Source: Planctomycetota bacterium (GTDB lineage Bacteria; Planctomycetota; JAPUJT01). From it: a stretch of DNA of 38,407 nucleotides. A program made the translations under genes and the position numbers. The stretch is from positions 1-38,407 of the forward strand of contig JAPUJT010000118.1 in NCBI GenBank assembly GCA_027296055.1. The letters run 5' to 3'. The notes under the pieces were generated by a model, which saw only the letters and a list, made by a program, of their open reading frames with translations, did no database searches and had not been told where the DNA came from. Positions 35,474 through 38,407 of this stretch are shown one piece after another (within the stretch, counting starts at the first letter, position 1; every line of letters starts with the position of its first letter).

Positions 35474-36799
35474 TCATTGCCCGAAAGCGTCCCCGATGGC
35501 CTGCGCCATCTTGCGGATCGCATCCCTGCCCGGCCCCTCGATCATCACCCTCACGACAGGCTCGGTCCCCGAATAGCGCACCAGCACCCGACCCTCGCGC
35601 CCCAGGCTCTCCTCCGCAAGGCGGATCTGTCCCTGCACACCTTCCAGTTGATCGAGGGGGCGCCTGTCCTTTACTGGTACGTTCAGGACGACCTGGGGGA
35701 CCTTCCGAAGGCAACGGCTGAGCACGGACAACCGCTCCCCACTCTCGCGAATCACGCGCAGCATCTGCAGTGCGGTCAGGATGCCATCCCCGGCGCGAGA
35801 TAGTGGAATGAAGATCACATGGCCCGAGGGTTCTCCGCCAAGGGCGAACCCTCGCTCCTGCATCTCGGCCAGGACGAAGCGATCACCGACCCGGGAGCGC
35901 ACCAGCTTTGCCCCGATCTCCTCCAGCGACCTGTCCAGGCCCACATTGGACATCACCGTGCCGACGACACCCTTGCCGGGTAGCTGCCCCCGGCGGTCGA
36001 GATCGCGCGCCCCGACGGCGAGGATGTCATCGCCGTCACGGACCTGCCCGGAATCGTCCACCATCATCAACCGGTCACCGTCCCCATCGAAGGTGATCCC
36101 CACATCCGCCTCGACCTCACGGGCTAGCTGCTGCACATTTTCCGGATAGAGGGCCCCGCAGTTCAGATTGATCTCGGCCCCGCTCATGTCCGCGCAGGTC
36201 ACACGGACGTCCGCTCCCAGTTCCTGCAGGATCTCGGGCCCCACCTTTCCCGTCGCCCCGTTCGCGCAATCCACCGCGATGCGCATGCCATCGAGGCTTC
36301 CTTCGGGCCAGGTGCCGCGCAGGTAGGAGACGTAGCGCCGAGCGGCATCGGATGCCTGGACGACCTCGCCTCTGTGCGCGGCGCTGGGGTCTGGACCATC
36401 TTCCAGGTATCTCTCCTCGATCTCCCTTTCGATGGCGTCGTCGATCTTCTCGCCGGCCGGACCGAGGACCTTGAGGCCGTTGTAGTCGGCCGGGTTGTGA
36501 GAAGCGGAGATCACCACCCCGGCGTCGCACTCGTACGGCCCGACCAGATGCGCGACGGCGGGCGTGGGAGCAATGCCCAGATCTACGACATCCATCCCCG
36601 CCCCCGTCAGGCCCTCCAGCAGAGCCGTCGACAGGGTAGCGCCCGATGGGCGAGTGTCCCGACCCACACAGGCGCGGGCCGCGCCCTTTCCGAGCGTCGC
36701 GCCGATGATCGCCCCCAGCCGCCGCACCGAGTCGGCCGAGAGGAATCCCTTTCCGGCGATCCCTCGAATGCCATCCGTACCGAATAGCCTATTCGACAA
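35474..36799 (-). CDS. glmM: Phosphoglucosamine mutase
   Basis: GlmM converts glucosamine-6-phosphate to glucosamine-1-phosphate for UDP-GlcNAc and so for peptidoglycan. I chose TTG at 36799 (441 residues, MSNRLFGTDGIRG) because GGAGGTGA is then well spaced. GTG at 36808 would overlap that site but adds only three residues. Key motifs are the phosphoserine loop ISASHNP (phosphoserine at 100 from this start), the magnesium loop FDGDGDRL, the sugar loop GGEPSGH and the phosphate loop RYSGTEPVVRVM. The GxSASHNP and RLFGTDGIRG wording favours GlmM over other phosphohexomutases. It leads the minus-strand operon glmM-dapA-dapF. Confidence 0.95.
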   Translation of the reverse strand: MSNRLFGTDGIRGIAGKGFLSADSVRRLGAIIGATLGKGAARACVGRDTRPSGATLSTALLEGLTGAGMDVVDLGIAPTPAVAHLVGPYECDAGVVISASHNPADYNGLKVLGPAGEKIDDAIEREIEERYLEDGPDPSAAHRGEVVQASDAARRYVSYLRGTWPEGSLDGMRIAVDCANGATGKVGPEILQELGADVRVTCADMSGAEINLNCGALYPENVQQLAREVEADVGITFDGDGDRLMMVDDSGQVRDGDDILAVGARDLDRRGQLPGKGVVGTVMSNVGLDRSLEEIGAKLVRSRVGDRFVLAEMQERGFALGGEPSGHVIFIPLSRAGDGILTALQMLRVIRESGERLSVLSRCLRKVPQVVLNVPVKDRRPLDQLEGVQGQIRLAEESLGREGRVLVRYSGTEPVVRVMIEGPGRDAIRKMAQAIGDAFGQ

Positions 36800-36858
36800 T
36801 CTACTCACCTCCAGGCAGGCATCTTACAGGCTCCCCCATCCTCTCGCCAGACCCGCAG

Positions 36859-36875
36859 GGCGCCGAGGCGGCGCC
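36859..36875. other. GC hairpin next to the tRNA promoter
   Basis: GGCGCC-GAGGC-GGCGCC forms a 6-bp stem with a 5-nt loop, ending two bases before the -35 of the tRNA promoter. The gap 36800-36965 between glmM and the tRNA otherwise holds that promoter and the glmM ribosome site. There is no T-run on either strand, so terminator activity is doubtful. It may mark an operator or be chance in GC-rich DNA. Confidence 0.35.
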
Positions 36876-36877
36876 GG

Positions 36878-36906
36878 TTGACACCTCCTGCCGCCGCCAC
36901 TAGAAT
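36878..36906 (+). promoter_or_regulatory. Strong promoter of tRNA-Thr
   Basis: TTGACA (36878-36883) and TAGAAT (36901-36906) are 17 bp apart. Transcription would start near 36913, about 53 nt before the mature tRNA. It can also drive the response regulator gene that follows the tRNA. Confidence 0.8.
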
Positions 36907-36965
36907 TCGCCCTTCCGGAGTTGACGGGCAACCGGGTGACGTGACCGGGATTCAAGACAGACAGT

Positions 36966-37040
36966 GCTCGCATAGCTCAATGGTAGAGCACGGCTTTCGT
37001 AAAGCCGGGGTTGTGGGTTCGACTCCCTCTGCGAGCTCCA
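36966..37040 (+). tRNA. tRNA-Thr, anticodon CGT
   Basis: This 75-nt tRNA reads ACG codons. The acceptor stem is GCTCGCA (36966-36972) with TGCGAGC (37030-37036). The discriminator is T, and CCA is encoded (37038-37040). The D arm is GCTC...GAGC. The anticodon stem CGGCT/AGCCG encloses TTCGTAA, giving anticodon CGT at 36998-37000. The variable loop is 5 nt and the T loop is TTCGACT. G1-C72 and C2-G71 agree with known threonine identity in E. coli. The T stem has a T-T mismatch (37014 with 37028). Confidence 0.93.
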
Positions 37041-37051
37041 TCGATCATCGC

Positions 37052-37462
37052 ATGGTGGTAAGAAACGTAACGGTTCTCCTCGTTGATGACGAGGCGGACA
37101 TCCGGGCCCTCTTGCGAGAAATCGTTCTGGAGGAGCTGGATGGAGAGACCTGCACGGTCCTCGAGGCGAAGGACGGGCAGGAAGCGATCGATCTCATCCG
37201 CGAGGAGGCAGTCGACATCATCATGACAGACATGAAGATGCCGAAGGTGGATGGCCTCACGCTTCTCAAGGAAGCGAAGAAGGTCCTGCCGGACGTCGAG
37301 GTGATCGTCATGACAGGCTACTCGGAGGATTACACGCGGGAGGAGGCGCTGCGACTCGGCGCGCGGGACTACATCACGAAGCCCTTCGAGGTGGATGAAG
37401 TGCGTCTTATCCTGATGAAGGCATGCCTCAAGGTGGAAGGACGGCGAGACTCGGGGCCATGA
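37052..37462 (+). CDS. Single-domain response regulator
   Basis: This is a receiver domain with no output domain; 136 residues, cytoplasmic. The acidic pocket is Asp12-Asp13, the phosphoacceptor is Asp60 (MTDMKMPKVDG), the switch threonine is Thr88 (VIVMTGYS) and the conserved lysine is Lys110 (YITKPF). Such proteins act by protein contact, as in CheY or Spo0F. The start ATG 37052 is only 11 nt after the tRNA 3' end and has no Shine-Dalgarno sequence; GTG 37055 is also possible. The frame is open further upstream through the tRNA, but that is not coding. No histidine kinase is in the window. Confidence 0.9.
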   Translation: MVVRNVTVLLVDDEADIRALLREIVLEELDGETCTVLEAKDGQEAIDLIREEAVDIIMTDMKMPKVDGLTLLKEAKKVLPDVEVIVMTGYSEDYTREEALRLGARDYITKPFEVDEVRLILMKACLKVEGRRDSGP

Positions 37463-37473
37463 GGAGTTTTCCC

Positions 37474-37503
37474 TTGGCAGGCCTGGACCGCTCCTGCTAG
37501 AAT
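37474..37503 (+). promoter_or_regulatory. Promoter before the membrane-protein gene
   Basis: TTGGCA (37474-37479) and TAGAAT (37498-37503) are 18 bp apart, with TG at 37495-37496 making an extended -10 (TGCTAGAAT). It begins 12 bp after the response regulator stop. Transcription would start near 37510. Confidence 0.65.
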
Positions 37504-37545
37504 CTCCCCCTTCGTCGAAAGGCAAATGAGAGTCTGATCTTGCAG

Positions 37546-38004
37546 ATGAACCCGGGTTTGAAAACCTCGGGAAGGGTGGGGGCGGATCAGCCTTCGGAAG
37601 GCCTCCGCTGGACGGTCCATCCGGCCAAGGATCGGGGCTGGCGGCTTGCCCTGGCCTCTCTTTCCATCCCCCTGTTCGCCGCTGTTGCCGGCCTCACGAC
37701 CGGCTCCATCCCCTGGGGCCTGTTTGCCGGCTGTCTCATCTTCATCTCGCTCAATCGGTTCTTCTTCCCCACCGCCTACGTGCTCGGCAGCGCGGCGGTC
37801 GAGGTGCGATATCCCCTTCGCAAGGTTCGGCGGCCTTGGTCCGACTTTTCGTCGATCCAGGTGGAGGGGAACGGAATATTTCTCAGCCCCTATTCCCGAC
37901 CTAACCGGCTGGAGAACTTCCGCGGCCTGTTCCTCCTGGCGGGGGGAGAGCGGGATGAGGCGGCCAAGTTCATCACACGGCACCTGGAAGGGGGCGAATC
38001 GTGA
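37546..38004 (+). CDS. Small membrane protein with two helices, function unknown
   Basis: I do not recognise this protein with certainty. From ATG 37546 it has 152 residues; an in-frame TTG at 37540 is the alternative, and neither has a good ribosome site. A hydrophilic N-terminal part (1-32) leads to two membrane helices (about 33-52 and 56-72, LALASLSIPLFAAVAGL and GLFAGCLIFISLNRF). The C-terminal part (about 80-152) looks like a small beta-rich PH-like domain (AVEVRYPLRKVRRPWSDFSSIQVEGNG pattern, then helix DEAAKFITRHLEG). It begins a tight cluster with the next two genes. Confidence 0.7.
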   Translation: MNPGLKTSGRVGADQPSEGLRWTVHPAKDRGWRLALASLSIPLFAAVAGLTTGSIPWGLFAGCLIFISLNRFFFPTAYVLGSAAVEVRYPLRKVRRPWSDFSSIQVEGNGIFLSPYSRPNRLENFRGLFLLAGGERDEAAKFITRHLEGGES

Positions 38005-38318
38005 AGGGGTGGCGGCACGCATTTGCCCTGGACCGGGGGGACCCACCGCTCAAGGAGGATGAGGAACGCCTCCTCGATCGACTGGCCCAGGCCCTCGTCC
38101 GGCGCCGACTCTCCGCTCCCGCACTCCTGTTTCTCGAATCGCTCCGCCCCCTGCACTTCATCGGCAGCCAGGCTCTGATCTTCTTCGCGCCCTTCGCCAA
38201 GGCGCTGGTCGAGGGCAAGGACTACGACACTCTCACCTCCCTCCTCGAACGTCGCATGGCGGTGGATAGCCTCCTGCGCCGGATCGAGGGTCTCGAGGCG
38301 GAGGTTCCTGATGCCTGA
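38001..38318 (+). CDS. Conserved-looking 105-residue protein, function unknown
   Basis: The start is GTG 38001, overlapping the previous stop (GTGA), with an AAGGGGG site upstream. The protein is mostly helical: a charged N-terminal half (DEERLLDRLAQALVRRRL) and a central segment PALLFLESLRPLHFIGSQALIFFAPF that is moderately hydrophobic but probably not a membrane span, since it contains charged and polar residues. The C-terminal helix RMAVDSLLRRIEGLEAEV could form a coiled coil. No motif assigns a role. Its stop lies 8 bases inside the next gene, so it is probably co-translated with the MutL-like protein. Confidence 0.7.
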   Translation: MKGWRHAFALDRGDPPLKEDEERLLDRLAQALVRRRLSAPALLFLESLRPLHFIGSQALIFFAPFAKALVEGKDYDTLTSLLERRMAVDSLLRRIEGLEAEVPDA

Positions 38319-38407
38319 AGACCCGCAAGTGATCCTCGCCACCGACTGCGGGAGCACGACGACCAAGGCGATCCTTATCGAGAAGAAGGGGGGGGAGTAT
38401 CGCCAGA
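38311..38407 (+). CDS. N-terminal fragment of a MutL/GlmL-like ATPase
   Basis: Only the first 32 residues are in the window, and the gene runs off the end. It starts at ATG 38311 with GGAGG upstream. Residues 8-23 read ILATDCGSTTTKAILI, the phosphate-1 loop of the actin/hexokinase/BadF ATPase fold. The wording is closest to what I recall of the glutamate mutase L (MutL/GlmL) family, which accompanies B12-dependent mutases. A BcrAD/BadFG-type activator starts similarly, so the exact family is open. Confidence 0.6.
   Translation, partial: MPEDPQVILATDCGSTTTKAILIEKKGGEYRQ

Noticed and set aside
36878..37051. In-frame upstream extension of the response regulator through the tRNA gene.
   Set aside because: It would translate the promoter and the tRNA; receiver domains begin at the VLLVDDE strand, so the start is placed at 37052.

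Overview
The window is one contiguous stretch of a GC-rich bacterial chromosome. It carries the RNA polymerase/ribosomal protein super-operon and then a short run of housekeeping and poorly known genes. Several protein features resemble what I remember of Planctomycetota: the RpoC N-terminus, the HPMGGGEG loop of L2, an insert in L28, the SecY cytoplasmic loop, the lack of an L30 gene after S5, and a secreted HEAT-type plus VWA protein. I therefore favour Planctomycetota or a nearby uncultured lineage. This rests on motif memory, not on a tree.

Region 1 (1-10657, + strand) holds the 5'-truncated rpoB, then rpoC, rpsL, rpsG and fusA. No tuf gene lies between fusA and rpsJ. Region 2 (10753-26270, + strand) starts with a consensus sigma70-type promoter (TTGACA, 16 bp, TATAAT) and a leader that can fold. 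It runs through the S10, spc and alpha gene orders: rpsJ-rplC-rplD-rplW-rplB-rpsS-rplV-rpsC-rplP-rpmC-rpsQ-rplN-rplX-rplE-rpsN-rpsH-rplF-rplR-rpsE-(no rpmD)-rplO-secY-adk-map-infA-rpmJ-rpsM-rpsK-rpsD-rpoA-rplQ. Many genes overlap or nearly touch, and GTG/TTG starts are common. S4, S14, L24, L28 and L36 all keep cysteine pairs typical of zinc-binding forms.

Region 3 (26273-31494) contains a lone minus-strand DUF4416-type gene wedged between rplQ and rpmB, then rpmB, gatC-gatA-gatB (the tRNA-dependent amidotransferase) and a threonine-synthase-like PLP enzyme. Region 4 (31491-33728) has a promoter, a double-FHA protein and a secreted VWA protein. Region 5 (33729-36799, - strand) is a cell-wall precursor operon, glmM-dapA-dapF. 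Region 6 (36878-38407, + strand) has a strong promoter, a tRNA-Thr(CGT), a single-domain response regulator starting 11 nt after the tRNA, and a second promoter. It ends with a two-helix membrane protein, a 105-residue unknown and the first 32 residues of a MutL/GlmL-like ATPase, the last three overlapping one another.

Most of the window is ordinary core machinery. The points worth a second look are these: the S10 promoter and leader; an 18-bp tandem duplication where rpmD should be; Arg88 in S12; the altered L2 loop; basic tails on L17 and L22; the 59-bp rpsC/rplP overlap; the tRNA-response-regulator junction; and the FHA/VWA pair. I saw no insertion sequence, CRISPR array, prophage or origin. 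The longest stretch without a gene is 219 bp (10658-10876). I did not find a convincing new multi-gene system.
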